DNA of 64,000 nucleotides. It comes from Hymenobacter lapidiphilus (GTDB taxonomy: Bacteria; Bacteroidota; Bacteroidia; Cytophagales; Hymenobacteraceae). Shown piece by piece: positions 51,390 through 59,924 of the stretch. Positions within the stretch are counted from its first letter, which is position 1. Each line of letters opens with the position of its first letter. The stretch covers positions 1 to 64,000 of the forward strand of contig NZ_QVLT01000006.1 of the NCBI RefSeq assembly GCF_003417065.2, in the 5' to 3' direction. The notes beneath the pieces were generated by a model, which was not told the DNA's origin, ran no database searches, and saw nothing but the letters and a program-made list of their open reading frames with translations. The position numbers and the translations under genes were made by a program.

Positions 51390-52490
51390 TTGGCCTTCTC
51401 TGCTATTTCGCCTACAACGCCGGATTCCTATTCGTGGTTCGCCGAAGCCCTGCTGGCCTGGTACCCACGCCACCGCCGCGACCTGCCTTGGCGCCACACC
51501 CGCGACCCGTACTTCATTTGGCTTTCGGAGGTCATTCTGCAGCAAACCCGCGTGAAGCAGGGCCTTCCTTATTACCTGACTTTCAGCAGTAACTACCCTA
51601 CCGTGCAGGCCCTGGCCGCCGCCCTGCCCGACGAGGTACTGCGGCACTGGCAGGGCCTAGGCTACTACTCGCGGGCCCGCAACATGCACCACACCGCCCA
51701 GCAGGTTGTGAGTGAGTTTGGGGGCCAGTTTCCGGATTCTTACGCCGGATTATTGCAGCTCAAAGGCGTGGGCCAGTACACGGCCGCCGCCGTGGCTTCA
51801 TTTGCCTACGATGAGCAGGTGGCCGTGCTCGACGGCAACGTATTTCGGGTGCTGGCCCGGGTATTTGGCCTACACCACGATATTGCCGCGCCCGCCAGCC
51901 GCAAGCAGTTTCAGCAGGTGGCCGACCAACTGATTCCAGCCGACCACCCGGCCGAATTCAACCAGGCTATCATGGAGTTTGGGGCTCTGCAATGCACGCC
52001 CGCTAAGCCCGACTGCATGTTCTGCCCGCTGCAAAGCCGCTGCTTCGCCTTCCAGCACGGGCTGGTAGCCGAGTTGCCAGTGAAAAGCAAAGCCAAAGTG
52101 GCCCGCACCCGCTACTTCCATTACTTAGTACTACGCCACGCCGACACGGTGTACCTGCGCAAGCGCGGCCCCAAAGACATTTGGGAGGGCCTCTACGATT
52201 TCGCCCTGCACGAAACGGATTCGGCCGAACTGCCCGGAGCGCAACTGCTAGCCGAAGTGGAGCGGTTGGGCGGGCGCGTGGCTACCGACCGGGCCGAGGA
52301 GCCCACCGTGGCGGCCCGCCACATCCTGAGCCACCAGAAAGTGGAGGCCCGCTTTCATGAGGTATGGCTAGCCGGGCCGCTGCCGGCCGCCGCTACATCG
52401 GCCGGGCTGGCTGCGTACCGGAGCGCGGAAGTTGAACAGTTACCCAAATCTATTCTTATAACTAATTATATTAGCAATAAGCAAATTTAA
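51390..52490 (+). CDS. mutY: A/G-specific adenine glycosylase MutY
   Basis: MutY removes adenine mispaired with 8-oxoguanine in base-excision repair. The 366-residue protein starts at TTG 51390. It has the glutamate in SEVILQQTRV, the helix-hairpin-helix LKGVGQYTAAAVASFAY followed by the catalytic Asp in VAVLDGNVFRV, and the Cx6Cx2Cx5C iron-sulfur motif at Cys202, 209, 212 and 218 (CTPAKPDCMFCPLQSRC). The C-terminal Nudix-like domain that recognises 8-oxoG includes YLRKRGPKDIWEGLYDF. The gene heads a plus-strand run mutY-ssb-gldD-recG, divergent from HU, as in other Bacteroidota. Confidence 0.96.
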   Translation: MAFSAISPTTPDSYSWFAEALLAWYPRHRRDLPWRHTRDPYFIWLSEVILQQTRVKQGLPYYLTFSSNYPTVQALAAALPDEVLRHWQGLGYYSRARNMHHTAQQVVSEFGGQFPDSYAGLLQLKGVGQYTAAAVASFAYDEQVAVLDGNVFRVLARVFGLHHDIAAPASRKQFQQVADQLIPADHPAEFNQAIMEFGALQCTPAKPDCMFCPLQSRCFAFQHGLVAELPVKSKAKVARTRYFHYLVLRHADTVYLRKRGPKDIWEGLYDFALHETDSAELPGAQLLAEVERLGGRVATDRAEEPTVAARHILSHQKVEARFHEVWLAGPLPAAATSAGLAAYRSAEVEQLPKSILITNYISNKQI

Positions 52491-52526
52491 TCAGCCAACT
52501 TCTTTGGCATTTACAATATTAGTGTT

Positions 52527-52534
52527 TATCTTTA
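52527..52534 (+). promoter_or_regulatory. Promoter of ssb (TTTG - 20 bases - TATCTTTA)
   Basis: TTTG at 52503-52506 and TATCTTTA at 52527-52534 are separated by 20 bases, matching the Bacteroidota -33/-7 arrangement. ATG of ssb follows 53 bases later. Confidence 0.6.
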
Positions 52535-52586
52535 TTGAGTTGAAAAAGGAACTTTCATCAAACCTAACCCCTTCAAATCTATACAC

Positions 52587-53009
52587 ATGGCAAGTATCAA
52601 CAAAGTTATTCTGATCGGTCATCTGGGCAAAGACCCCGAGGTGCGGCACCTGGAAGGTGGCACCACCGTAGCCAACTTTACAATGGCCACCAACGAGTAT
52701 TATAAGGACAAGCAGGGCACGCGCGTCGAGCGGACCGAGTGGCACAACATCGCCGCCTGGCGCGGCCTGGCCGAGCTGGCCGAGAAGTACCTGCATAAGG
52801 GCCAGCAGGTGTACGTGGAGGGCCGTATCCGCACCCGCCAGTACCAGGATAAGGACAACCAGACCCGCTACATCACCGAAATCGTGGCCGACGAGATTTC
52901 GTTGCTTGGTTCGCGGCCCGGCACGGCAGCCCAGCCCACTGTAGCGGCCCTGGCAGAGGAGCCCGTTACCTTCCGCCAGGAGCCCGAGCTCGACCAGCTA
53001 CCTTTTTAG
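52587..53009 (+). CDS. ssb: Single-stranded DNA-binding protein
   Basis: SSB coats single-stranded DNA in replication and repair. The 140-residue protein has an OB-fold with the conserved [20 protein letters not shown] and [20 protein letters not shown] segments. The short acidic C-terminal tail ends ELDQLPF, the usual DxxPF-type tip that recruits partner proteins. Its own promoter is likely at 52503-52534. It is followed by a 104-bp palindromic element before gldD, where flavobacteria have gldE. Confidence 0.96.
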   Translation: MASINKVILIGHLGKDPEVRHLEGGTTVANFTMATNEYYKDKQGTRVERTEWHNIAAWRGLAELAEKYLHKGQQVYVEGRIRTRQYQDKDNQTRYITEIVADEISLLGSRPGTAAQPTVAALAEEPVTFRQEPELDQLPF

Positions 53010-53033
53010 GCCGTCGCTTTTTGCGTATACGTT

Positions 53034-53137
53034 TGTAGCGCGAAAATCTGTTTCGCGACGAGCGAAGCGAGTATCACATAGGTGCGTTCCTACACTGTAC
53101 TCGCTTTGCTCGTCGCGAAACAGATTTTCGCGCTACA
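53034..53137. repeat. 104-bp palindromic element, GTAGCGCGAAAATC type
   Basis: Two 40-base arms match with one mismatch (TGTAGCGCGAAAATCTGTTT... at the left end). ACGTTT occurs at both borders (53029-53034 and 53137-53142), perhaps a target duplication. It sits between ssb and gldD. Confidence 0.85.
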
Positions 53138-53177
53138 CGTTTCTGCGGTACGGGCTCGTTGCGCGGCATTTCGTGGT

Positions 53178-53185
53178 TACCTTTA
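53178..53185 (+). promoter_or_regulatory. Likely -7 element (TACCTTTA) of gldD
   Basis: One mismatch to TAnnTTTG, 27 bases before ATG 53212; a TTG lies 16 bases upstream. It supports the ATG over the GTG at 53173. Confidence 0.4.
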
Positions 53186-53211
53186 CCGTTCACTCGTTGC
53201 ACTGCAGCTGC

Positions 53212-53808
53212 ATGGCCGTTTCCCATTTTCCTGGTTTTTGGCGCGTAGCCGCTGTCGGCCTGCTGCTGGCGGGCGGCTGCACCTCAGCCCCCGACTTTAC
53301 GCCCAAGCCCAAAGGATATAACCGCATCGATTTGCCGCCCCATGCCTACCAGCAGCTGGCGCCGGGCCGCCCCTACACGTTTGAGTACTCGCGGGCGGCC
53401 AAAATTCTGCGCGACTCGTCGTATCTGGCCCAGCCGCACTGGATAAACGTGTATTATCCGCAACTTAAGGCCAACGTGCAGCTCACCTACGCCGACGTGC
53501 GGGCCGACCGCCAAGGTTTCAACCGCCTGCTCGAAGATGCCCGCAAGCTCACTGGCAAACATGAAATCAAGGCTTCAGCCATTGAAGAGCGGGTATTAAA
53601 AATCTCCAACGGCATGCAGGCGACGGTTTTTGACCTGCAGGGCGAAGTACCCAGCCAGTTCCAGTTCTACACCACCGACAGTACCCGCCATTTCCTGCGT
53701 GGGGCCCTGTACTTCCGCACCGCCACCGCCAACGACTCGCTGGCCCCGGTTATCGAGTATGTCAAGCAGGACATAATTCATATGCTGAACACGCTGCGCT
53801 ACAGGTAG
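53212..53808 (+). CDS. gldD: Gliding motility lipoprotein GldD
   Basis: GldD is a lipoprotein required for gliding and type IX secretion in flavobacteria. The 198-residue product starts at ATG 53212 with lipobox LLAGGC. Family blocks are [83 protein letters not shown] and [12 protein letters not shown]. It sits in the conserved HU-mutY-ssb-(gldE)-gldD neighbourhood, but gldE is absent. A TAGCTAA-type repeat follows. Confidence 0.94.
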   Translation: MAVSHFPGFWRVAAVGLLLAGGCTSAPDFTPKPKGYNRIDLPPHAYQQLAPGRPYTFEYSRAAKILRDSSYLAQPHWINVYYPQLKANVQLTYADVRADRQGFNRLLEDARKLTGKHEIKASAIEERVLKISNGMQATVFDLQGEVPSQFQFYTTDSTRHFLRGALYFRTATANDSLAPVIEYVKQDIIHMLNTLRYR

Positions 53809-53821
53809 GCTGGCCGCTTTC

Positions 53822-53896
53822 AGCTGTTAGCGTCCCATTAAGAATCAGCACCCGAACCGTGAAAAGCTAGCAGCTAATAGCTATCAGCTAACAGCT
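53822..53896. repeat. AGCTGTTAGC-type inverted repeat before recG
   Basis: AGCTGTTAGC (53822-53831) and GCTAACAGCT (53887-53896) are perfect inverted arms, with TAGCTAATAGCTATCAGC between. Related to the repeats at 16405-16477 and 58246-58286. Confidence 0.6.
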
Positions 53897-53902
53897 CCGA
53901 TA

Positions 53903-55999
53903 ATGAGTTTTTTTCAGACCAAGATTGAATACCTGAAGGGTGTGGGCCTGCAACGGGCGCAGCTGCTGCAAAAGGAGCTGGGGCTGTTCACTTACGGCGA
54001 CCTTATTCAGCGCTACCCCTTCCGCTACCTCGACCGCACCCAGTTCTACAACATCGTGGATTTGCACGAAGACCTGCCTTACGTGCAGGTGAAGGGCATT
54101 TTGCGGAACCGGGAGGTGATTGGCGAGGGCCATAAGAAGCGCATGGTGGCCAAGGTAGCCGACGCCAGCGGCGAGCTGGAGCTTGTGTGGTTCAAGGGCG
54201 TGAACTACCTGGAGAAAATCATCAAAAACCACCAGGAGTACATCGTGTTTGGCAAGCCCACGGTGTTCAATGGGCGGCCCCAGATGGCCCACCCAGAACT
54301 GGAGGAAGTGACCGAGCAGAAGCCCGGCCAGAGCTTCCTGCAGCCGGTGTACAACACGTCGGAGAAGCTCAAGAACTACCACCGGGTGGACAGCAAGGCC
54401 ATTGCCCGCATGGTGGCCGACCTGCTGAAGCTGGCCCTGCCCCATGTACAGGAAACTCTTTCGCCGGCCCTCATTGAGCAGTATGGGCTGATGAGCAAGG
54501 CCACGGCGCTGCAGCAGATTCACTTTCCGCAAACGCCCGATTTACTGCAGACGGCCCGCTTCCGGCTCAAGTTCGAGGAGCTGTTCTACATTCAGCTGAA
54601 GCTGCTGCGCCAACGCGACCAGCGCAAAGTGAGCCTGGCCGGGCAGATTTTCAAGGAGGTGCCCACGCTGGTTCACTTCTACAAGAACGTGCTGCCCTTC
54701 GACCTCACCGGGGCCCAGAAACGCGTTATCCACGACATCTACAAGGATTTTTGCGCCGGCCAGCAAATGAACCGGTTGCTGCAGGGCGACGTGGGCTCGG
54801 GCAAAACTATTGTGGCTTTTATTGCCATGCTGATGGCCGCCGACAACGGGGCCCAAAGTTGCCTGATGGCCCCCACCGAAATATTGGCTAACCAGCACTA
54901 CACCGGCCTCAAGGAATTTGCCGACTTACTGGGCCTGAAAATCGGTCTGTTGACGGGCAGCACCCGCACGGCCGCCCGTCGGGTGCTACACGAGCAGCTG
55001 CGCTCGGGCGAAATGCACATCCTGACCGGCACCCACGCCCTGCTCGAAGACACCGTGCAGTTCAAAAATCTGGGCCTCACCATCATGGATGAGCAGCACC
55101 GCTTCGGGGTGGCCCAGCGCTCCAAACTCTGGCAGAAAAACCCCCACGTAATACCGCACGTGCTAGTAATGACGGCCACGCCCATCCCGCGCACGCTGGC
55201 CATGACGCTCTATGGCGACCTCGACGTGAGCGTGATTGACGAGCTGCCGGCCGGCCGTAAACCCATCGTTACGGTGCACCGATTCGACTCGAACCGATTG
55301 AAGGTATTCCAGTTTTTGCGCGACCAGGTGAAGCTCGGCCGGCAGGTGTACATCGTGTACCCGCTGATTGAGGAAAGCGAGGCCATGGCCGACTACAAAG
55401 ACCTCATGGACGGCTACGAAAGCATCGCCCGGGCCTTCCCGGATCTGCAGATAAGCATCGTGCACGGGCGCATGACGGCCGGCGAGAAGGACGCCGAAAT
55501 GCAGCGCTTCGTGGCCAACCAGACCCAGATTATGGTGGCCACCACCGTAATTGAGGTGGGTGTAAACGTGCCGAATGCCTCGGTAATGGTAATTGAAAGC
55601 ACCGAGCGGTTCGGCCTCTCCCAACTGCACCAGCTGCGCGGCCGGGTAGGCCGCGGCGCCGACCAGAGCTACTGCATTTTGATGAGCGGCTACAAGCTCA
55701 GCAAGGATTCGCGTACCCGCATCGAAACGATGGTGCGCACCAACAACGGCTTCGAAATTGCCGACATCGACTTGAAGCTGCGCGGCCCCGGCGACCTGAT
55801 GGGTACCCAGCAAAGCGGCGTGCTCGACCTACTAATTGCTGACTTAGCCAAGGACGGCCGTATTCTGAGCGAGAGCCGGGCCGCCGCCCAGGCCCTGCTG
55901 GAGGCCGACCCCAATCTGGCCCTACCCGCCAACCAGGCCATCCGGCATCACATCGAGAGCCTGCCCGCCACGGCCGTCAACTGGAGCCGCATTAGCTGA
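53903..55999 (+). CDS. recG: ATP-dependent DNA helicase RecG
   Basis: RecG remodels stalled forks and branched DNA. The 698-residue protein starts MSFFQTKIEYLKGVGLQRAQ. The N-terminal wedge/OB region (about 60-150) is followed by helicase domain 1 with Walker A QGDVGSGKTIVAFIAM and the DEQHRFGVAQR box, then TATPIPRTLAMTLYGDLD, and domain 2 with VATTVIEVGVNVPNASVMVI, LSQLHQLRGRVGRG and the C-terminal RGPGDLMGTQQSG motif. Length is normal. It lies six bases after a repeat that follows gldD. Confidence 0.97.
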   Translation: MSFFQTKIEYLKGVGLQRAQLLQKELGLFTYGDLIQRYPFRYLDRTQFYNIVDLHEDLPYVQVKGILRNREVIGEGHKKRMVAKVADASGELELVWFKGVNYLEKIIKNHQEYIVFGKPTVFNGRPQMAHPELEEVTEQKPGQSFLQPVYNTSEKLKNYHRVDSKAIARMVADLLKLALPHVQETLSPALIEQYGLMSKATALQQIHFPQTPDLLQTARFRLKFEELFYIQLKLLRQRDQRKVSLAGQIFKEVPTLVHFYKNVLPFDLTGAQKRVIHDIYKDFCAGQQMNRLLQGDVGSGKTIVAFIAMLMAADNGAQSCLMAPTEILANQHYTGLKEFADLLGLKIGLLTGSTRTAARRVLHEQLRSGEMHILTGTHALLEDTVQFKNLGLTIMDEQHRFGVAQRSKLWQKNPHVIPHVLVMTATPIPRTLAMTLYGDLDVSVIDELPAGRKPIVTVHRFDSNRLKVFQFLRDQVKLGRQVYIVYPLIEESEAMADYKDLMDGYESIARAFPDLQISIVHGRMTAGEKDAEMQRFVANQTQIMVATTVIEVGVNVPNASVMVIESTERFGLSQLHQLRGRVGRGADQSYCILMSGYKLSKDSRTRIETMVRTNNGFEIADIDLKLRGPGDLMGTQQSGVLDLLIADLAKDGRILSESRAAAQALLEADPNLALPANQAIRHHIESLPATAVNWSRIS

Positions 56000-56020
56000 G
56001 GCAACCCTACCACAGGGGCA

Positions 56021-56046
56021 TAAAAAACGGCTCCTGAAGAGCCGTT
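56021..56046 (-). terminator. Terminator for the minus-strand small protein
   Basis: AACGGCTC and GAGCCGTT are perfect arms with a five-base loop; the A-run on the left reads as Ts on the minus strand. It also separates recG. Confidence 0.8.
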
Positions 56047-56066
56047 AGGGAAAACTCATGCTGTGT

Positions 56067-56300
56067 TTACTCGCTCTTGGCGGAAGCGTTGCGGAGTAGC
56101 CGCCACGAGCGGAACTTGCCGCTTTCAGATGATAGCTGCGTTTCTGTATCAGCCGACATGCTTTGCAAGGTGGCGCTATGCACCGGAATTATCCACAGAG
56201 GTTCGTCGTTTGAAGCTAGCTGCGAATCGGCAGGGGTAGTGTTAAGCTTCCCGATGACGACCAGGGAAATCATCAAAACAAAGCGGAGTAAAGATTTCAT
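56067..56300 (-). CDS. Small secreted peptide of unknown function
   Basis: The 77-residue product is read from ATG 56300 (MKSLLRFVLMISLVVIGKLN), which gives a plausible signal peptide. The rest is polar and has no recognised family (LWIIPVHSATLQSMSADTET). It has its own terminator just downstream. The short length and lack of a family make it only moderately likely to be real. Confidence 0.5.
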   Translation of the reverse strand: MKSLLRFVLMISLVVIGKLNTTPADSQLASNDEPLWIIPVHSATLQSMSADTETQLSSESGKFRSWRLLRNASAKSE

Positions 56301-56666
56301 ATAGTAGGTGAACTTAAGCTTAAAAATCAGGCAGCAAGAACTACGCCGTAACAGGTACAAAATTCGGCGCTTTCATATTTTCGGTAATGAGTCTCACTAT
56401 ATACGGCTGGCTCATTATTAGAAACGTGGTAGTAGTGCCACCTCGATCAGGGTAGCTTGCTTTACCAGCGCCCGTTCAAACGAAAGACTTTCGATCGGGT
56501 TGCATTTCGGCCCGCAAAAGCAGCCTTTTTCCCGACCATTACCTACCTAATACCTTGACAATTGCGCAGATAGCAGCCTGACTTTTGTTCAACCAAAAGT
56601 TAGGTACCTTTGAAGAGTACAAATTTGCGGGATTTAACCCGTTGCGTCATAAAGCCTTTTCTGCCC
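56301..56666. other. Spacer between divergent small-peptide and secreted-protein genes (366 bp)
   Basis: It contains the promoter of the plus-strand gene at 56584-56612 and lower-GC sequence near 56380-56440. No gene or RNA is recognised. Confidence 0.5.
56605..56612 (+). promoter_or_regulatory. -33/-7 promoter (TTTG - 17 bases - TACCTTTG)
   Basis: TTTG at 56584-56587 is followed after 17 bases by TACCTTTG. It puts the transcript start near 56619 and rules out the TTG at 56610 as a translation start. Confidence 0.65.
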
Positions 56667-58115
56667 GTGCGTTTTACTTTTCTGTTCGTCGCCGGCCTTG
56701 CGCTGGCTTCCCTGGCCTACCAGCCGGCCTCGGCTCAGCGCGTGAAATCAGCTGCTTTCAGCTACCTGCCCGAAACCCGCACCGACCGCTACAACCAGCG
56801 CGTGAGCCGCAAAACGCTACCGCTACCCGATGGCGGCTTCCTTATTTTGGCTCATCAAAGTGCTGACCAGTACGCCGTGGAGCGCTACGACGCCGACCTA
56901 AAGCGCCGCTGGAGCACCGCCCTGCCGCTGGGTGCAGGTGAAGTGGTGGACGGTTTCAACCAGAGCAGCGAACAGGCGACGGTGGTGGTTTACCAGAACA
57001 CGGCCGGAACCCAGGGTCTGGTGGCCTATACTCTTGGTCTGGCCGATGGCCGCAAGAGTCCGGCCCAGAAGCTGGTAGAAGCCAACGCCCGCGACCGGCG
57101 CCCCGGCGTGGCCTTCTCACCCGATGGCAGCCGGCTGGTGGCCTGGCGCTACCTCACCCAAAGCAACCAGATCAAGGCCATCAGCGCCAGCGTGTACGAC
57201 GAGAAGCTCCAGAAACTAAAAGACCGCAGCTACGACTTCCACGACCAAGGCGACTTTTTTTCCGTGACGGTGCATGTGGGCAACGACGGTACCCAGTTTG
57301 TAACGCTGGCCGGCGACCAGATGAAGAAGCTCAGCGTGCGCCGCTACCGCAACGATTCGCCCGACGTGAAGGTGATGTCGGTATCGGTGGGCGGTACGTT
57401 TGGAGGAAAGGTGGTGAACATCTTCGATTCGCGCTTCGTGCTGCGACCCGATAACACGCTGTACGCCGCGGCCATCTGCAACGAGCGGGCTACTGGCCTC
57501 TACCACAGCCTTAAGCTGGTGAAATTCGACTTCGCGGGCGAAAGCGACATGAAGTTTGCCCCCGAAGTGGCGCTGGCGGCCGACTACCTGACCGAGGTGA
57601 ACCAGGCCGTGGGCGGAGCGCCCGCCAAGCGCCTTGAAGACGTGTACCTGACTGACGTGCTGCTCACCGACGACAAGCAGGTGGTAGTGCTGGCCGAGAA
57701 GAAGTACGAGGAAGGAGGCGAAGCATCGCCCGGCCACACCCGCGAGCTGCACCTGTTCGGCTACAACGAGTTCCTGACGCCCAGCTGGCGCAGTATCGTA
57801 GCCAAAGACCAAATGGCTCCCGCCGCCGACGGCTACAGCAGCATCGGCTACCGGGCCGCCGTGTTTGGCTCAGAAGTGCAATTGCTTACCTGGGAGACAC
57901 TCAAGGGCAAATCGGACCTCTACCTGCGCCGTCTGAACGTGCCGACGGGCGTAGTAAGTGCCCCGAAAGGCCTGGGCCTGAATGTGGCCGCCGACCAGAA
58001 CCTGGCCTACGTGAAGGACTTCACAGCCTGGCTCGACCCCAAAACCATCATCGGCGTCAGCCGCCCCAGCAAGAAGTCGGCGGCTCTGATGCTCAATAAA
58101 ATCGCACTCAAATAG
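56667..58115 (+). CDS. Secreted beta-propeller-like protein of unknown function
   Basis: The 482-residue protein starts at GTG 56667, which gives a signal peptide (RFTFLFVAGLALASLAYQPA, then SAQ). An upstream TTG lies inside the -7 element and is rejected. The mature protein has repeated beta-type blocks (VAFSPDGSRLVAWRYLTQSN, ISASVYDEKLQKLKDRSY, LVKFDFAGESDM) that look WD40/propeller-like, but I do not recognise a named family. A strong terminator follows at 58206-58244. Confidence 0.75.
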   Translation: MRFTFLFVAGLALASLAYQPASAQRVKSAAFSYLPETRTDRYNQRVSRKTLPLPDGGFLILAHQSADQYAVERYDADLKRRWSTALPLGAGEVVDGFNQSSEQATVVVYQNTAGTQGLVAYTLGLADGRKSPAQKLVEANARDRRPGVAFSPDGSRLVAWRYLTQSNQIKAISASVYDEKLQKLKDRSYDFHDQGDFFSVTVHVGNDGTQFVTLAGDQMKKLSVRRYRNDSPDVKVMSVSVGGTFGGKVVNIFDSRFVLRPDNTLYAAAICNERATGLYHSLKLVKFDFAGESDMKFAPEVALAADYLTEVNQAVGGAPAKRLEDVYLTDVLLTDDKQVVVLAEKKYEEGGEASPGHTRELHLFGYNEFLTPSWRSIVAKDQMAPAADGYSSIGYRAAVFGSEVQLLTWETLKGKSDLYLRRLNVPTGVVSAPKGLGLNVAADQNLAYVKDFTAWLDPKTIIGVSRPSKKSAALMLNKIALK

Positions 58116-58118
58116 AAC

Positions 58119-58148
58119 CGCGGATTAGCACGGATTTTTGCGGATTTC
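58119..58148 (+). repeat. GGATT-type dispersed repeat, plus-strand copy
   Basis: CGGATTAGCACGGATTTTTG is followed by CGGATT. The minus-strand copy at 59882-59920 matches it at 24 of 26 bases, so glutamate dehydrogenase lies between two inverted copies. Confidence 0.75.
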
Positions 58149-58205
58149 ATGAATTTTGCAAATGGTATCGGGTAAAGCACGGCTTTGCTTCACTCTCGAA
58201 ACCGT

Positions 58206-58244
58206 AAGCGCCCCTTCCCAATAAATGTGGGAAGGGGCGCTTTT
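58206..58244. terminator. Strong bidirectional terminator
   Basis: AAGCGCCCCTTCCCA pairs perfectly with TGGGAAGGGGCGCTT; T-run right. It closes the secreted-protein gene and faces glutamate dehydrogenase. Confidence 0.9.
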
Positions 58245-58245
58245 C

Positions 58246-58286
58246 GCTAACAGCTAACAGCTAACAGCTAACAGCTAACAGCTAAC
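58246..58286. repeat. Tandem GCTAACA heptamers
   Basis: Five exact GCTAACA units plus a partial unit sit between the terminator and the stop codon of glutamate dehydrogenase (58289). Copy number may vary between strains. Confidence 0.85.
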
Positions 58287-58288
58287 CG

Positions 58289-59713
58289 TTACGGGAAGAT
58301 GCCGAGCGACTGGTAGCTGACGCCGATTTTCTCGATGGCGGTGTAGAAAGCAGCCGTGCGCATGTCGGTTATGCCGGGCACTTCATCCATCACCTTGCGG
58401 ATGGACTGGTAGGCGGTAATCATGGTGTCTTCGAGGCCGGAGTGTACGAGGTCGATTTCGTCGGCACCGTGAATGATGGACTGCCGCTCCGCATCGGTAA
58501 CCGTGCGGCCGGTAGTGCGCTCAATGGTGGCTACCAGCCGGCGCATCGCACCTTCCTCGGCCCGCTTGCCCATACGCCCAAATCGCACGTTCGACAGGTT
58601 TTTCAGCCACTCGAAGTAGGAAACGGTAACGCCACCGGCGTTCAGGTAGAGGTCAGGCAGAATCAGGATGCCGCGCTCCAGCAAGATTTTCTCGGCTGGC
58701 TGGGTGGTGGGGCCGTTGGCGCCCTCGGCCACAATCTTGGCCTTTATTTTGGCCGCGTTGCCCTCATGAATCTGGTTTTCCAAGGCCGCGGGCAGCAGCA
58801 CGTCGCACTCGTACTCAAGTAGTTCCAGCGAGTCTGCTAAGTCCTTGGCCCCTTCGAACCCCAGGATTGAACCCGTTTCCTCGCGGTGCTTAAACACAGC
58901 GGCCACATCAAGACCCTTTTCGTTGTAGATGCCCCCTTCGCGCTCGGCAATACCGATGATGAGCGCGCCGGCTTTGTGGCAGAAGTTGGCGGCGTGGTAG
59001 CCCACGTTTCCCAAGCCCTGCACGATAATTTTCTTGCCCTCAATGCCTGGTATCAGCCCGGCTTTGCCAGTCATTACCTCATCCATCAGCATTTCGCGCA
59101 GCCCGAAGAACACGCCCAGGCCGGTAGCTTCGGTCCGGCCGCGGATACCGCCCTGGCCTACGGGTTTGCCCGTAACGCAGCCCTGGGCATTGGTGTCGCC
59201 ATACTTGAAGGTCATGTACGTATCGGCAATCCAGGCCATTTCGCGGCCACTGGTGCCGTAGTCGGGTGCGGGCACGTCCATGCCGGGACCAATCAGGTTC
59301 TTCTTGATCAGCTCACTGGCATAGCGGCGCGTTACGCGCTCCAGGGTCTGCACTGAGGTCGTGCGTGGGTTGATTTTTACGCCGCCCTTCGCTCCGCCAA
59401 AGGGTACATCAACGAGGGCGCACTTAAACGTCATGAGCGTGGCCAGGGCCATTACCTCATCCTCATCTACGTGCATACTGTACCGAATGCCTCCCTTGCT
59501 GGGCAGCTTGTGGTGGCTGTGCTGTACCCGAATGCCCTCAAACACCTGCACCTGTCCATCTACCTCAACCGGGAAGTTAACTTTGTAGATGCTGTTACAA
59601 GTCCGGATCTGGGCGATGATGCCGGGCGCCAGCTTCGAAAAGCTGGCCGCGTGGTCGTAGAACTGCAGGACGCTGTCGTAGAAGGCCTTGCCCTTCGCTT
59701 GCTCATTGGCCAT
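58289..59713 (-). CDS. Glu/Leu/Phe/Val family dehydrogenase (glutamate dehydrogenase)
   Basis: This 474-residue enzyme deaminates glutamate to 2-oxoglutarate or the reverse, linking nitrogen to the TCA cycle. Landmarks are KGGIRYSMHVDEDEVMALAT, TFKCALVDVPFGGAKGG with the catalytic Lys, DVPAPDYGTSGREMAWIAD, the NAD(P) fold VQGLGNVGYHAANFCHKAGA and NAGGVTVSYFEWLKNL. Start ATG 59713. It sits alone on the minus strand, between two inverted GGATT repeats. The substrate is most likely glutamate, but leucine or other amino acids cannot be excluded. Confidence 0.93.
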   Translation of the reverse strand: MANEQAKGKAFYDSVLQFYDHAASFSKLAPGIIAQIRTCNSIYKVNFPVEVDGQVQVFEGIRVQHSHHKLPSKGGIRYSMHVDEDEVMALATLMTFKCALVDVPFGGAKGGVKINPRTTSVQTLERVTRRYASELIKKNLIGPGMDVPAPDYGTSGREMAWIADTYMTFKYGDTNAQGCVTGKPVGQGGIRGRTEATGLGVFFGLREMLMDEVMTGKAGLIPGIEGKKIIVQGLGNVGYHAANFCHKAGALIIGIAEREGGIYNEKGLDVAAVFKHREETGSILGFEGAKDLADSLELLEYECDVLLPAALENQIHEGNAAKIKAKIVAEGANGPTTQPAEKILLERGILILPDLYLNAGGVTVSYFEWLKNLSNVRFGRMGKRAEEGAMRRLVATIERTTGRTVTDAERQSIIHGADEIDLVHSGLEDTMITAYQSIRKVMDEVPGITDMRTAAFYTAIEKIGVSYQSLGIFP

Positions 59714-59799
59714 AATCTGGGGAAAAATGGGTGGGATAGTAACCTCAGCAAACGGCAGATGCCGCCGCTACGTTGTACAAGTCCCGTAAGCTAGTCAAA

Positions 59800-59836
59800 A
59801 GAAACAGCCGCCCCCTGTGCGGGAGCGGCTGTTTCT
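59800..59836 (-). terminator. Terminator of the acyl-CoA dehydrogenase gene
   Basis: AGAAACAGCCGC(C)CCC pairs with GGG(A)GCGGCTGTTTCT; on the minus strand TTTCTTTT follows. It lies between the acyl-CoA dehydrogenase stop and the glutamate dehydrogenase start. Confidence 0.85.
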
Positions 59837-59881
59837 CTTAATTCTCTTTTGCAGCAGATAGCGGGATTATAAGGCCACGCA

Positions 59882-59920
59882 CTTAATCCGTGCAATCCGA
59901 AAAAATCCGTGCTAGTCCGT
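59882..59920 (-). repeat. GGATT-type dispersed repeat, minus-strand copy
   Basis: Read on the minus strand it contains CGGACTAGCACGGATTTTTT then CGGATT, 24 of 26 bases identical to the copy at 58119. It lies five bases from the stop codon of the acyl-CoA dehydrogenase. Confidence 0.75.
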
Positions 59921-59924
59921 AGCT

